A DNA stretch of 64,000 bases, from NCBI GenBank assembly GCA_963510375.1, contig CAUPES010000002.1, positions 1 through 64,000 on the forward strand, read 5' to 3'. This document shows positions 42,414 to 51,228 of the stretch, in pieces (position 1 is the first letter of the stretch; each line of letters opens with the position of its first letter). The DNA is from Fastidiosipila sp963510375 (lineage in GTDB: Bacteria; Bacillota; Clostridia; Saccharofermentanales; Fastidiosipilaceae). The notes below the pieces were generated by a model. It worked only from the letters and a program-made list of their open reading frames with translations. It did no database searches and was not told the origin of the DNA. Both the position numbers and the translations under genes were made by a program.

Positions 42414-43820
42414 ATGCGCAAGACAAAAATAGTATGTACTTTAGGACCAGCATGTGAAGCTGAGGACAAATTACGTCAACTAATGTTAAATGGTATGAAC
42501 GTAGCAAGATTCAACTTCTCACATGGTGACTTCGAAGAACATGGTGGTAGATTCAAAAATATCAAGAAGATTTCAGAAGAGGAAAACATTATTGTTGCAA
42601 CTCTATTAGATACAAAAGGTCCTGAAATCAGAACTGGTAAATTTAAAGATAAAAAAGTTTTACTAGAAAAAGGTTCAGAAGTAATTATTCGTCACGATGA
42701 TATTGAAGGTGACGCAACACAATTTTCATGTACTTACAAGACTTTACACGAAGATGTTAAACCAGGCGACGTTATCATGATCGATGATGGTCTAATCGAA
42801 TTAGACGTAGTTGCTATTGAAGGTAAAGATGTTAAGACAGTAGTAAGAAATGAAGGACCTGTTTCAACATATAAAGGTATGAACCTACCAAACATCAACA
42901 CACAATTACCTGCAATGACAGACAAAGATAAAGCAGACTTGCAATTTGGTGTAGAGAAGGGTTATGACTTCGTAGCTGCTTCATTCGTACGTAAAGCATC
43001 AGATGTTGATGAAATTAGAGCATTCTTTGCAGAACACGGTGATAACGATATTAAGATTATTTCTAAGATTGAGAACCAAGAAGGTATTGATAACTTCGAA
43101 GAAATCCTAGAAGCATCTGACGGTATCATGGTTGCTAGAGGTGACTTAGGTGTTGAAATTCCACCACAAAAAGTTCCTGCATACCAAAAATATATTCTAC
43201 AACGTTGTTTAGAAGAAGGTAAATTCGCAATCACAGCTACTCAAATGTTAGACTCAATGCAAGATAACCCACGTCCAACAAGAGCAGAAGTATCTGACGT
43301 TGCTAACGCAGTATATGATGGCACAGGTGCAACAATGTTATCCGGTGAGTCAGCAAATGGTGATTACCCAATTGAATCAGTTAAGATGATGAACTTAATT
43401 GATGTAGAGACAGAAGCTGATTTAGACTACGAATTAAACTTCGAAACAGAATTAAGAGATTTCGAGCCAGAGACAATTGCAACATCAGTAGCACAAGCTG
43501 CTGTAATGGCATCATTCAACTTGGAAGCAGACATTATTGTTGCAGTAACAAATGATGTTGAAGAAGTTGGTCAAATTTCTAAATTCCGTCCAGAAGCTCC
43601 AATTGTTATTGGTTTCACAAATCCACGTGCAGCACGTCAATCAATTTTGCACTGGGGTGTAGTACCTGTAATCATTGAAGAAGGCGACAACCAAATCGAA
43701 AAAGTTAAAGCTGCAGCAGCAGAAAAAGGCTTGCTAGAAGCTGGACACTTAGTAATCGAATTAGACGGTTGCGAATGTAAAGGTTTAACTTCAATGAAAG
43801 TTACAGAATACGAAGGTTAA
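42414..43820 (+). CDS. pyk: Pyruvate kinase
   Basis: Glycolytic enzyme, 468 residues, that transfers the phosphate of phosphoenolpyruvate to ADP. The active-site segments are present: MRKTKIVCTLGP, NFSHGD, the loop DTKGPEIRTGKF, the catalytic Lys in IISKIENQEG, the metal-binding MVARGDLGVEI and ITATQMLDSM, then a normal C-terminal regulatory domain. It lacks the extra PEP-utilizer-like domain of Bacillus and many Clostridia. GGAG lies eight bases upstream. The codon choice suggests high expression. Confidence 0.97.
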   Translation: MRKTKIVCTLGPACEAEDKLRQLMLNGMNVARFNFSHGDFEEHGGRFKNIKKISEEENIIVATLLDTKGPEIRTGKFKDKKVLLEKGSEVIIRHDDIEGDATQFSCTYKTLHEDVKPGDVIMIDDGLIELDVVAIEGKDVKTVVRNEGPVSTYKGMNLPNINTQLPAMTDKDKADLQFGVEKGYDFVAASFVRKASDVDEIRAFFAEHGDNDIKIISKIENQEGIDNFEEILEASDGIMVARGDLGVEIPPQKVPAYQKYILQRCLEEGKFAITATQMLDSMQDNPRPTRAEVSDVANAVYDGTGATMLSGESANGDYPIESVKMMNLIDVETEADLDYELNFETELRDFEPETIATSVAQAAVMASFNLEADIIVAVTNDVEEVGQISKFRPEAPIVIGFTNPRAARQSILHWGVVPVIIEEGDNQIEKVKAAAAEKGLLEAGHLVIELDGCECKGLTSMKVTEYEG

Positions 43821-43841
43821 TCTAGACATTCGAGGCAATAG

Positions 43842-44264
43842 ATGTTTAAATTTCAAAAGTTAAAATCAGTTTTAACTGAAGAATATAGAAATCAAGTAGA
43901 TGTTGCTTGTCCACAATGTGGGCAAGTGACATCTTTTTCTTATTCGGAAAAACTTCCAACTCAAGATCAGATAGTATGCAAAAGTTGTAAAGTTGATATA
44001 AAAAATGAATTTTTTAGCTTACTTCTGGAAAAAGAGATTAGTTCTCTAGAAGAACTAAAAATTTATATGCTAAAGCTTATTATTTTTGCAGTAGTTCTAT
44101 CTCTATTGACAGGGATATATTTGTATTTCAAGCGTGGTAGTGTACTAGGCTACTTTATATTAGCTATATCGTTTATAGTAGTATTCGTGACTGCTTTTAA
44201 ATATTTTCAAATTAAGAGAAAAGTGACTGAGCTTAAACAAATATCGGAAAAGTTTGGTCTGTAA
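43842..44264 (+). CDS. Zinc-ribbon membrane protein
   Basis: A 140-residue protein. Residues about 24-52 carry a four-Cys zinc ribbon (CPQCG ... CKSC), followed by two hydrophobic segments (about residues 74-93 and 102-118) and a charged tail. It is likely a membrane-anchored metal-binding protein whose role is not evident. GAGGCA lies about seven bases upstream, 21 bases after pyk, so it is probably in the same transcript. No family recognised. Confidence 0.65.
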   Translation: MFKFQKLKSVLTEEYRNQVDVACPQCGQVTSFSYSEKLPTQDQIVCKSCKVDIKNEFFSLLLEKEISSLEELKIYMLKLIIFAVVLSLLTGIYLYFKRGSVLGYFILAISFIVVFVTAFKYFQIKRKVTELKQISEKFGL

Positions 44265-44374
44265 TAATTTATTCAAAAAAAGTTATAATTATTATCCAAG
44301 TGATTTATATCTTATTCATTTTTCTTTAGTAAACTATGTCTAGTTTTATCGTATTTAATCAGGAGGGGAATTGG

Positions 44375-45619
44375 ATGAGAAAACAAGAGAGTACACAGAA
44401 GCAAAAAAGATTTACAAAGGTATTTGCTTCGTTATTAGCTATTAGCTTGTTGATTAGTAGTTGTAATTCTGGTGAAGTCCTAAAAACTATCGGTGGAAAT
44501 AAAAATGAAACAACAGCGACTCAAAATGGACAGAATCAAGATGATAATCAAGCAAGTAAGGCGACAAATTCAACAACTAATAATAAACAAAAAGATGAAA
44601 GTAAACCAACAGATCGTCACTTTAATCTAGAAGAGGCGTCAAAAAGAAAAGGCAAAAATGCATTAGGACATGAACCTTTATCAACTGTAGAAATTGCTGA
44701 AAAAACAAAAGCAGCAGTTGTAGCTATTACCACTACTGGAGTTAGAGAATCAGCCTTGGGTATGTTTGAATTTCAAAGTGCAGGTTCAGGTGTTTTGATT
44801 TCTGAAGATGGTTATATAGTAACTAACAATCACGTTGTAGCAAATGCTACGCAAATTGATGTTATCTTGGCAACAGGTGAAACATATAGAGCAAAATTAG
44901 TTGGTACAGCACCATCAAATGATATAGCAGTTATCAAAATTGAGGAGAAAAAATTACCTTTCGTTGAGATAGGTAACTCAGATGATCTAAAGGTAGGAGA
45001 ATTAGCTGTTGCAGTCGGTAATCCTTTAGGAGACTTCCACGGAACTGTTACAACAGGTATTATTTCTTCTTTAGGCCGTAGATTAGTTCTTGAGGGTTCA
45101 GTTGAATTGACAAACCTCATTCAGACCGATGCAGCTATTAACTCAGGTAACTCAGGTGGTGGTCTATTTAATTCATATGGTGAATTAATCGGTATAAATG
45201 TTGCAAAAGTAAGTTCTAGTAGAAATGCAGCACCAGTAGAAGGTCTAGGTTTTGCAATTCCAATCAATACAGTTGCACCTATTGTAAATTCATTAATTAA
45301 TAAAGGTTACCTAGAAGGAATGCCATCATTAGGAATATATGGTTCTGATGTTTCAGAAAATATGGCTAAAGCTTATCCTGAGATTTTAGTACCAGGGGTA
45401 TGGATTAGGGATATTGCTGAGAACAGCCCAGTGTTAAAGGCAGGTTTGAAAGTCGGTGATATTATCACAGGTCTTGCTGGTGAAAAAATAACAAGTGTAG
45501 CTGAACTTAATATTGTCAAGAATAGATATAAGGCTGGAAATGAAGTTGAAATTGAATTCTACAGAAATGGAGAAACTCATAAGAGTAAGGTAACTCTAGC
45601 TGAAGCACAGCATGATTAA
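44375..45619 (+). CDS. HtrA/DegP-like serine protease lipoprotein
   Basis: A 414-residue exported protease of the trypsin-like HtrA type, for surface protein quality control. It has a lipoprotein signal (LLISSC lipobox), a polar Thr/Asn linker, and the trypsin fold with His in NNHVV, Asp in SNDIAVIKIE and Ser in NSGNSGGGLF, then one PDZ domain at the C terminus (GVWIRDIAENSPVLKAGLKVGDIITGLAGEKI). AGGAGG at 44361-44366 is eight bases from the ATG; a start at 44336 would add 13 residues without a ribosome site. Anchoring by lipid is different from the usual HtrA membrane helix. Followed by a terminator. Confidence 0.9.
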   Translation: MRKQESTQKQKRFTKVFASLLAISLLISSCNSGEVLKTIGGNKNETTATQNGQNQDDNQASKATNSTTNNKQKDESKPTDRHFNLEEASKRKGKNALGHEPLSTVEIAEKTKAAVVAITTTGVRESALGMFEFQSAGSGVLISEDGYIVTNNHVVANATQIDVILATGETYRAKLVGTAPSNDIAVIKIEEKKLPFVEIGNSDDLKVGELAVAVGNPLGDFHGTVTTGIISSLGRRLVLEGSVELTNLIQTDAAINSGNSGGGLFNSYGELIGINVAKVSSSRNAAPVEGLGFAIPINTVAPIVNSLINKGYLEGMPSLGIYGSDVSENMAKAYPEILVPGVWIRDIAENSPVLKAGLKVGDIITGLAGEKITSVAELNIVKNRYKAGNEVEIEFYRNGETHKSKVTLAEAQHD

Positions 45620-45647
45620 GAGAGGCTAAAATAATTTAAGAAATTAG

Positions 45648-45685
45648 ACCCTTTGTATAATTTTAAACAGAGGGTTTATTTTTTG
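45648..45685 (+). terminator. Terminator after the HtrA-like gene
   Basis: ACCCTTTGT (45648-45656) and ACAGAGGGT (45667-45675) form a stem with one mismatch and a ten-base loop, followed by TTTATTTTTTG. Confidence 0.75.
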
Positions 45686-45743
45686 CCTTATGTTGTAGGA
45701 TTTTATGATATTTTTACGTATGCAATCTTTACGTAATACTTGT

Positions 45744-45773
45744 TTGTATGTTTCTTACTATTTTGGTTATACT
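45744..45773 (+). promoter_or_regulatory. Candidate promoter of the ABC exporter operon
   Basis: TTGTAT at 45744-45749 and TATACT at 45768-45773 with an 18-base spacer, 30 bases before the ATG. Confidence 0.4.
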
Positions 45774-45802
45774 TGTATTGATTTTATTTGAAACAGGTGA
45801 AT

Positions 45803-47671
45803 ATGGAAAAAGAGAGTAAAAAACGCAGTACAGCATTTTTGAGAATTGCTAGTTATATTAAACCGTTCAAGCTACAAGCGATAGTTGGTCCAGCTGCCAA
45901 AATGGTAGAAGCAGTCATAGAGTTATTAATACCTCTAATTATGGCTAAAATGATTGACTCAATCCCTAACCATCAGGGTGATAGTAGATTTTTCTTGTTT
46001 TCAGGTCTGGGGTTATTGGTAATTGTTATTACCAGTTTCGGATTTTCATGCCTTTGTCAGTATATGGCTTCTGTAGCATCACAAGGTGTTGGGACACTTA
46101 TAAGAAGAGATTTATACGGTAAAATTCAAACTTTTTCTTTCAGGCAACTTGATAAATTTGGTGCTGTTAGTTTGAGTAATAGATTGACCTTAGATATTGG
46201 AAATATTCAATTTGCAGTTGCAAAGTTCATCAGATTATTATTTAGAGCTCCACTACTTATAATAGGTTCGACTGTTGCTGCTTTTACTATTTCTCCCTCT
46301 ATTGCTATCATTTTTATACCTATAATAGTATTTATTTTCGCTTTATTAATTTTATTAATGAGCAAGACAATTCCTATGCAAGTACAAGCTCAAGAGGATA
46401 CTGATGAGCTAGGAAGTTTAGTTCAAGATCAACTAGGTGGCATTAGAATTATTAGGGCATTTAATCGTTCTAAGCATGAGAAAGATTTTTTCTTGAAGAA
46501 TAATAAAGCTCTTAACTTTATCCTCGAGAAAAATGGAAAACTCTCGGCTCTACTTACACCTGGGTCAGCTTTGATAATCAATCTAGCAACTATTTTTGTC
46601 TTGGTTCTTGGTGGAGATAGAATCCAAATGCAAACTTTGACTGCAGGAGAATTGATCGCATTAATTAATTACTTGGGTTTAGTTTTGCAAGGAGTTACAG
46701 TTCTAACAACTCTTTTAGTAGAAGTCCCTAGAATTATGAGTTCATGTGAGAGGTTAGCAGAGGCACTAGATACTGAACCTGAGATTCAAGTTTTGAGTGA
46801 AGAAGATATTAGTCTAATTGATAGCGACAGGTATAGAACAGGAGATCCAAAATCTGCAAAATTATATGCTTTAGAAGCTGAAGATAAGAAAGATGCAAAT
46901 CTTTTGTGTGTAAACTCTATAGACTTCGTCTACGCCAGAGACGCTAAACCTGTTTTGGATAAAATATCTTTTACATTAAACAGAGGAGAAAGTCTAGGTA
47001 TTATAGGTGCGACTGGTTCAGGAAAGAGTAGTTTAGCTAGAATAATTCAGAGATTTTACGAAGCAAGTTTTGGACAAATCTACATTAATGGTAGAGATAT
47101 TCGCAATATGGAGAGAGCTGAGATTATTCAAAATATAGCTTATGTTCCCCAGAAGCCACTGCTATTTACAGGTACGATCAGGGAGAATATTAGTTTAGGG
47201 TTAACTGGATTAGAGGCAGATAAGGGACTTAATTTGGATGAAAAACTCTGGAATGCCCTTGAGAGTGCGCAAGCTAAAGATTTTGTTGAAGGTAAAACTA
47301 ATACTTTGGATGCTGAAGTTGAAAGAAATGGAAGAAATTTCAGTGGTGGACAGAGGCAAAGATTGTCAATTGCTAGAGCTTTGGCTTTACAAACTCCAAT
47401 TATTATTTTTGATGACTCAGCTAGTGCCTTAGACTATGCTACTGAAGCAAATTTAAACAAAGCGATACGTAATTTATCTTGGAAGCCTGCAATGATATAT
47501 ATTTCACAAAGAGTCAGAAGTATGCAAAATATGGATAAAATTATTTTGCTGGATACTGGGAGAATAGTTGCAGAAGGTAGTCACGAAGAATTACTTAAAA
47601 CAAGCCAACTGTATAAAGAAATTTATCTAAGTCAAGAGAAACCAGTGGAAGCAGGTGATGATAATGAGTAG
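45803..47671 (+). CDS. ABC exporter half-transporter A (degenerate ATP site)
   Basis: A 622-residue transporter subunit with about six membrane helices (residues about 15-330) and a C-terminal ATPase. Walker A is GATGSGKS (402-409), signature FSGGQ (513-517), and Walker B IIIFDDSAS, where the usual catalytic Glu is Asp. The switch is ISQR with Gln instead of His. Its degenerate site pairs with the second subunit's modified signature (LSTGQ), so the two genes make a heterodimer with one strong ATP site. ATG 45803 follows CAGGTGA; a TTG at 45788 adds five residues. Substrate unknown (drug, lipid or peptide). Confidence 0.9.
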   Translation: MEKESKKRSTAFLRIASYIKPFKLQAIVGPAAKMVEAVIELLIPLIMAKMIDSIPNHQGDSRFFLFSGLGLLVIVITSFGFSCLCQYMASVASQGVGTLIRRDLYGKIQTFSFRQLDKFGAVSLSNRLTLDIGNIQFAVAKFIRLLFRAPLLIIGSTVAAFTISPSIAIIFIPIIVFIFALLILLMSKTIPMQVQAQEDTDELGSLVQDQLGGIRIIRAFNRSKHEKDFFLKNNKALNFILEKNGKLSALLTPGSALIINLATIFVLVLGGDRIQMQTLTAGELIALINYLGLVLQGVTVLTTLLVEVPRIMSSCERLAEALDTEPEIQVLSEEDISLIDSDRYRTGDPKSAKLYALEAEDKKDANLLCVNSIDFVYARDAKPVLDKISFTLNRGESLGIIGATGSGKSSLARIIQRFYEASFGQIYINGRDIRNMERAEIIQNIAYVPQKPLLFTGTIRENISLGLTGLEADKGLNLDEKLWNALESAQAKDFVEGKTNTLDAEVERNGRNFSGGQRQRLSIARALALQTPIIIFDDSASALDYATEANLNKAIRNLSWKPAMIYISQRVRSMQNMDKIILLDTGRIVAEGSHEELLKTSQLYKEIYLSQEKPVEAGDDNE

Positions 47672-49424
47672 AAGTAAGAAAAATAAGAATATTTCTAACA
47701 CATCTATTTGGAAAAATTTCCTACGCCTTATGAAGTATGGTAGAAATCATAAGTTATTATTAGGATTTACTATCTTTCTAGGTTTATTAGTAGGAGTATT
47801 TCAATTATTAGCACCTTTACAAATAGCTAGAATTTTAGACGCTTATGTGGCAGGGAATTATACACAATTGCGAAATATTTCTATACTAGCTGTAATTTAT
47901 ATTATTTCTTTTATCACAGAATTGATTTTAGGTAGAAATGTGGCTAAGTTGAGCAATAGAATAAGTAGTAGTCTAAGAGGTAATACTTTTGCGCATTTAA
48001 CTGAACTTCCAACTTCATTCTACGATAGAAGCAAGCAAGGTGATGTTATTAGTAGATTGACTAATGATGTACAAGCTGTAGCGATTTCTATTCAGAATAT
48101 TTTGCAAGAACTATTTTCTGGTGTGGTTATTCTTATTGGTGCAGTAGTGCTAATGCTGAGAATGGATTTATTAGTTGCAGCTTTGGTAATTTTATTAACT
48201 CCAATTTCATTTTTTATTACAAGTAGTATTGCATTTGCTTCAAATAAGTTATTCTTAGAACAGTCCAAAGTTACTGGTGAAATTCAAGCATATTCAGAAG
48301 AGATGATTACCGGACAGAAAGTAATTCGTGCTTTCACCGCTGAAACAAAAACTCAAGCAGATTACGATGTTTTAAATGAACAATTATATGAAGTAGGGCA
48401 AAAAGCTCAATTTGTATCTTCCTTGACGAATCCAGGTACAAGATTAGTCAATAATATTACTTATATAGTTGTAGGAGTTATGTCAATTGTTTTAGCTGCA
48501 AAAGGTGAGATCAGCGTGGGTGCCATTAGTGCATTTCTAACTTATGCCTTGCAATATGCTAAGCCTGTTAACCAGATAGCTCAGGTAATGACAGAAATTC
48601 AAGCTGGGCTAGCTTCTTCAGCAAGAATTTTTGAAATATTAGATTTGGAAGCTTTAGACCCAGAATTAGATAAACCTAATCTAGTGTTCCAAGGTGGAGA
48701 CATTGAATTCAATGACTTAAGTTTTGCCTATGAAAAAAATCAGAAATTAATAGAAGATTTGGATCTTAGTGTTAAATCAGGACAAACTGTGGCAATTGTT
48801 GGACCTACTGGAGCAGGAAAGACTACATTAGTAAACTTGCTAATGCGTTTCTATGAGCCACAGAAAGGTGCAATCTATCTTGATGCTCAAAATATTGCTG
48901 AAGTAAAGAGAGATAGCGTAAGGGCAGCTTATGGTATGGTGCTGCAAGAAACTTGGTTACTTAGATCATCAATATTTGACAATATTGCTTATGGAAAGTC
49001 AGATGGCAGTGCGAGTGAAGCAGAAGTTATTGAAGCTGCTAAGAAGGCACAAGCACATGATTTCATTATGCAATTGGAAGAAGGATATCAGACTAAGCTT
49101 GCTAGTGCTTCAGCAAATTTATCAACTGGTCAAAAACAGTTATTGACTCTGGCGAGAGTTTTTATAAGCAAACCAGATATGTTAATTCTTGATGAAGCTA
49201 CATCAGATATAGATACACGTACTGAAATTTTGGTACAAAAAGCTTTTGCAGAATTAATGAAGGGGAAAACAAGTTTTATAATTGCTCATCGACTTTCTAC
49301 AATTAAGAGTGCAGATTTAATACTGGTCATGAATAAAGGTGATGTAGTGGAAGTAGGTACACATGATGAATTAATTGAGAGAGAAGGCTTTTATTACAAT
49401 CTCTTTAATAGTCAATTTGCATAG
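47664..49424 (+). CDS. ABC exporter half-transporter B (canonical Walker B)
   Basis: A 586-residue partner of the previous subunit, overlapping its stop by eight bases. It has six membrane helices, Walker A GPTGAGKTT, a changed signature LSTGQKQ, a canonical Walker B ILDEATSDID with catalytic Glu and the switch His in IAHRLST. This subunit supplies the functional catalytic Walker B and His, used with the partner's normal FSGGQ signature. The pair resembles the TM287/288-type heterodimeric exporters. The ATG at 47664 has GGTGATG upstream. Followed by a terminator shared with the convergent glnS gene. Confidence 0.92.
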   Translation: MSRSKKNKNISNTSIWKNFLRLMKYGRNHKLLLGFTIFLGLLVGVFQLLAPLQIARILDAYVAGNYTQLRNISILAVIYIISFITELILGRNVAKLSNRISSSLRGNTFAHLTELPTSFYDRSKQGDVISRLTNDVQAVAISIQNILQELFSGVVILIGAVVLMLRMDLLVAALVILLTPISFFITSSIAFASNKLFLEQSKVTGEIQAYSEEMITGQKVIRAFTAETKTQADYDVLNEQLYEVGQKAQFVSSLTNPGTRLVNNITYIVVGVMSIVLAAKGEISVGAISAFLTYALQYAKPVNQIAQVMTEIQAGLASSARIFEILDLEALDPELDKPNLVFQGGDIEFNDLSFAYEKNQKLIEDLDLSVKSGQTVAIVGPTGAGKTTLVNLLMRFYEPQKGAIYLDAQNIAEVKRDSVRAAYGMVLQETWLLRSSIFDNIAYGKSDGSASEAEVIEAAKKAQAHDFIMQLEEGYQTKLASASANLSTGQKQLLTLARVFISKPDMLILDEATSDIDTRTEILVQKAFAELMKGKTSFIIAHRLSTIKSADLILVMNKGDVVEVGTHDELIEREGFYYNLFNSQFA

Positions 49425-49451
49425 TTATCGAATGGTTTTGAAAACAAAATT

Positions 49452-49490
49452 TAAGCCTGCTCTGATAAATCTCAGTGCAGGCTTATTAAT
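49452..49490. terminator. Bidirectional terminator between ABC and glnS genes
   Basis: TAAGCCTGC (49452-49460) pairs with GCAGGCTTA (49477-49485), with A- and T-rich tails on both sides. Serves both convergent units. Confidence 0.75.
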
Positions 49491-49506
49491 TTTTGTAGGA
49501 ATTTAA

Positions 49507-51213
49507 TTACTTACGATTAAAGGTATCTTTTAGACCTACTGATTGGTTGAAAATTAATTTATTCTGATTCTCAGGTCTATTATCTCTTGTGAAATAGCCT
49601 TTGCGCATAAACTGGAAGTGTTCTTCGGCCTCAGTATTTAACAAACTTGGTTCAGCTTTTGCTTGTAATATGTGCAGTGAATCTTTGTTAATTACATCTT
49701 TGTAGTTCTCAGCTTCATCTGGGTTAGGAACAGTGAAGAGTGGATCGTAAATTCTAGCTTCTAAATCCAGTGCTGTTGATTTTTCAACCCAGTGGATGGT
49801 ACCACGAACCTTTTCACCTTCACGAGCTTTACCACCTTTTGTAACTTCGTCATATGTTGCATATACCTTTGTAACGTTGCCATTTTCGTCAGTATCAAAA
49901 CCAGTACACTCAACGATGTATGCCTCACGAAGGCGAACTTTATTACCTACATATAGGCGATTGTACTTTTTAACAGGGTCAATCATGAAGTCATCACGTT
50001 CTATCCATAGATATTTACTAAATGGTAGATCACGACTGCCTCTTTCTGGGTAGTTAGGATGATTGTCAACTGAGAAGTATTCAGTTTCGTCTTCTGGATA
50101 ATTAGTAATTTCTAACTCAATTGGATCTAATACAACAAATCTTCTATCGGCATGTTCGTTTAGGTCGTCACGTAGATTAGATTCTAGGAAAGAGTATTCA
50201 ATCATGTTCTGGCTCTTAGTGATACCGACACCTTCTGCGAAATTTCTGATGGAAGTAGGTGTGAAACCACGACGTCTTAGACCTGCAATTGTTGGCATTC
50301 TAGGGTCGTCCCAACCGTCAACTAAACCTTCTTCAACGAGTTGACGTAGTTTACGCTTGCTCATAACAGTATATTCAATACCTAAGCGACTAAATTCAAT
50401 TTGTCTTGGTTTAGAAGGAACTGAAGTGTTATCACGCACCCAATTATACAAAGGTCTGTGATCTTCAAATTCCATAGTACAAAGTGAATGTGTGATATGT
50501 TCTAAAGCATCTTCTATAGGGTGAGCGAAGTCATACATTGGATAAATTGGCCATTCAGTACCAGTTCTATGGTGAGGAGTATGGCTAATTCTGTAGATGA
50601 CTGGGTCACGCATATTAATGTTTCCAGAACTCATATCAATCTTGGCACGTAATACCATAGCTCCATCTTCAAATTCGCCAGCACGCATACGCTCAAATAA
50701 TTCTAAACTTTCTTCTATAGGACGGTTGCGATATTCTGATTCAACACCAGCCTCTGTTAAGGTACCACGATTTTCACGGATTGTTTCTGCTGAAGATTCA
50801 TCAACGTAAGCGAGATCTTTCTTAATTAATTCGATTGCAAATTCATACATTGCTTGGAAGTAATCAGAAGCGTAGTAAAATCTATCACTCCAATCAAAAC
50901 CTAACCAATGTATATCTGAAACGATCTGATCGACAAAGTCTTTATCTTCTGCAACTGGATTAGTATCATCCATACGTAAGTTACAAAGTCCCTTATATTT
51001 CTCAGCAATACCAAAGTTTAAACAAACGGCTTTTGCATGCCCTATATGTAGGTAACCATTTGGCTCAGGTGGGAAACGGGTATGGACTGCCATCCCTTCG
51101 AATTGACCATCTTTAGCAATATCTTCATCAATAAATTTTACGATAAAGTTACTAGTCTCAGTAGTATTTTCATCGCTTTCTGTTAAAGTAACATTATTTT
51201 TATTTTCTACCAT
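49507..51213 (-). CDS. glnS: Glutaminyl-tRNA synthetase
   Basis: Charges tRNA-Gln directly with glutamine, 568 residues. The class I motifs are PPEPNGYLHIGHAK (HIGH) and VMSKRK (KMSKS); the stretch LRMDDTNPVAEDKDFVD and the anticodon-binding barrels at the C terminus are typical. About 25 polar residues precede the catalytic core. It follows gltX by 15 bases on the same strand, with CGAGGT as its ribosome site. Many Bacillota lack GlnRS and use the Glu-tRNA-Gln amidotransferase instead, so its presence is notable. Confidence 0.97.
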   Translation of the reverse strand: MVENKNNVTLTESDENTTETSNFIVKFIDEDIAKDGQFEGMAVHTRFPPEPNGYLHIGHAKAVCLNFGIAEKYKGLCNLRMDDTNPVAEDKDFVDQIVSDIHWLGFDWSDRFYYASDYFQAMYEFAIELIKKDLAYVDESSAETIRENRGTLTEAGVESEYRNRPIEESLELFERMRAGEFEDGAMVLRAKIDMSSGNINMRDPVIYRISHTPHHRTGTEWPIYPMYDFAHPIEDALEHITHSLCTMEFEDHRPLYNWVRDNTSVPSKPRQIEFSRLGIEYTVMSKRKLRQLVEEGLVDGWDDPRMPTIAGLRRRGFTPTSIRNFAEGVGITKSQNMIEYSFLESNLRDDLNEHADRRFVVLDPIELEITNYPEDETEYFSVDNHPNYPERGSRDLPFSKYLWIERDDFMIDPVKKYNRLYVGNKVRLREAYIVECTGFDTDENGNVTKVYATYDEVTKGGKAREGEKVRGTIHWVEKSTALDLEARIYDPLFTVPNPDEAENYKDVINKDSLHILQAKAEPSLLNTEAEEHFQFMRKGYFTRDNRPENQNKLIFNQSVGLKDTFNRK

Positions 51214-51228
51214 AAATACCTCGTAAAG

